Source: Pseudomonadota bacterium
GTDB lineage: Bacteria; Pseudomonadota; Gammaproteobacteria; Steroidobacterales; Steroidobacteraceae
Length of the DNA: 64,000 nucleotides
Direction: 5' to 3'
Assembly: GCA_025356075.1 (NCBI GenBank)
Contig: JANXUT010000055.1
Coordinates: forward strand, 124,001-188,000
The notes under the pieces are model-generated. The model made no database searches. It saw only the letters and a program-made list of their open reading frames with translations, and was not told the origin of the DNA. Made by a program: the position numbers and the translations under genes. Positions within the stretch are counted from its first letter, which is position 1. Every line of letters begins with the position of its first letter. Shown one piece after another: positions 63,374 to 64,000 of this stretch.

Positions 63374-64000
63374 GTGCGCTTCAAGGGCCTAGACCTCAAT
63401 CTGCTGATCGCCCTCGATGCGCTGCTGACCGAGCGCAACGAGTCGGCGGCGGCGCGCAAGGTGTTCCTCAGTCAATCGGCGATGAGCGGCGCGCTCGCGC
63501 GGCTGCGCGAGCACTTCCAGGACGCGCTGCTCGTTCCGCTCGGCCGGCGGATGGTGCTGACGGCGGCGGCGGAGGGCCTCGCGGCGCCGCTGCACCAGCT
63601 GATGCTGCAGATCGAGGCGACCGTCGGCGCCGGCATGCGCTTCGATCCCGCCACTTCGCTCGGCTCCTTCGTCGTGCACGCGTCCGACTACATCACCGAA
63701 GTCGTGCTGACTCGCGTCGCCGAAGTCATCGCGCGCGAAGCGCCCGGCGTAATCCTCGAGATCGTGCCGCCGTTCGATGACCCGGCGGCGACCCTCGAGA
63801 CGGGCGACGTCGACCTCCTGATCACGCCGGAGGCCTACACCTCCCGCAGCCACCCCACGCACCTCCTCTACGAAGAGCAGCACGTCGTCGTCGGCTGGCG
63901 CGAGAACCCGCGCCTCGTGGGCGCGCTCACCACCGAGGCGTTCTTCGACATGGCGCACGTGGTCGTCCGGTTCCTGCACAGCCGCGCGCTCTCGTACGCG
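63374..64000 (+). CDS. LysR-family regulator, NodD-like (3' end cut by window)
   Basis: The first 209 codons of a LysR-type regulator, open to the window edge. The HTH reads LNLLIALDALLTERNESAAARKVFLSQSAMSGALARLREHF (in parts), close to NodD/PcpR-like members that begin with a KGLDLNLL motif. The effector domain starts near SFVVHASDYITEVVL. It starts at a GTG at 63374 that lies after GGAGCTGCGCGC. It is 80 bases after the SnoaL gene on the same strand, and its target is unknown. Confidence 0.88.
   Translation, partial: MRFKGLDLNLLIALDALLTERNESAAARKVFLSQSAMSGALARLREHFQDALLVPLGRRMVLTAAAEGLAAPLHQLMLQIEATVGAGMRFDPATSLGSFVVHASDYITEVVLTRVAEVIAREAPGVILEIVPPFDDPAATLETGDVDLLITPEAYTSRSHPTHLLYEEQHVVVGWRENPRLVGALTTEAFFDMAHVVVRFLHSRALSYA

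Overview
The window is about 64 kb of high-G+C, densely packed chromosomal DNA. Its gene families (YbhGFSR/CecR exporter, YaeQ, YceI, Ves/HutD, PobA plus a protocatechuate 4,5-cleavage operon, GlcDEF) point to a Beta- or Gammaproteobacterium from soil or water that lives on aromatic acids. I cannot place it more precisely. I see no rRNA, tRNA, CRISPR array, insertion sequence or phage gene.

Layout. 1-3.55 kb: a TetR-controlled multidrug exporter operon (cecR-ybhG-ybhF-ybhS), running off the left edge, with a perfect inverted-repeat operator. 3.6-12.3 kb: a compact VirB2-VirB11 type IV secretion operon, including a 45-residue VirB7 lipoprotein, but with no VirD4, relaxase or VirB1 in view. 12.3-34.4 kb: housekeeping and accessory genes, namely transporters (a broken MFS, EamA, APC, L-lactate permease), a beta-CASP nuclease with a LOG-family protein, a HAD hydrolase with a thioesterase, three amidohydrolases, a patatin, an alpha/beta hydrolase, an SDR and YceI. 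34.6-39.3 kb: a branched-chain-amino-acid-type ABC importer (livKHMGF) that is damaged in livK and livG. 39.2-46.2 kb: a six-gene homoprotocatechuate-type meta-cleavage operon divergent from a LysR gene. 46.2-56.7 kb: a complete 4-hydroxybenzoate route, with pobA (and its AraC regulator) making protocatechuate and ligKUJIABC converting it to pyruvate and oxaloacetate, under a LysR protein that carries two HTH domains. 56.8-60.6 kb: glycolate oxidase glcDEF. 60.6-64 kb: an aldo/keto reductase, two genes whose export signals are out of frame with their mature domains, and a LysR gene cut by the right edge.

How the parts work together. The right half is an aromatic catabolic island with two ring-cleavage operons, each next to its own regulator. 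The damaged ABC importer between yceI and the hpa-type operon could once have supplied substrate. The T4SS and the drug exporter look independent of it.

Quality. Five genes carry frame lesions: MFS, livK (two lesions), livG, an amidohydrolase and a SnoaL-like protein. Two lesions are TGA where Trp is expected. Three are one-base shifts at the junction between a signal peptide and the mature domain. Real decay and assembly error cannot be told apart from the sequence alone.
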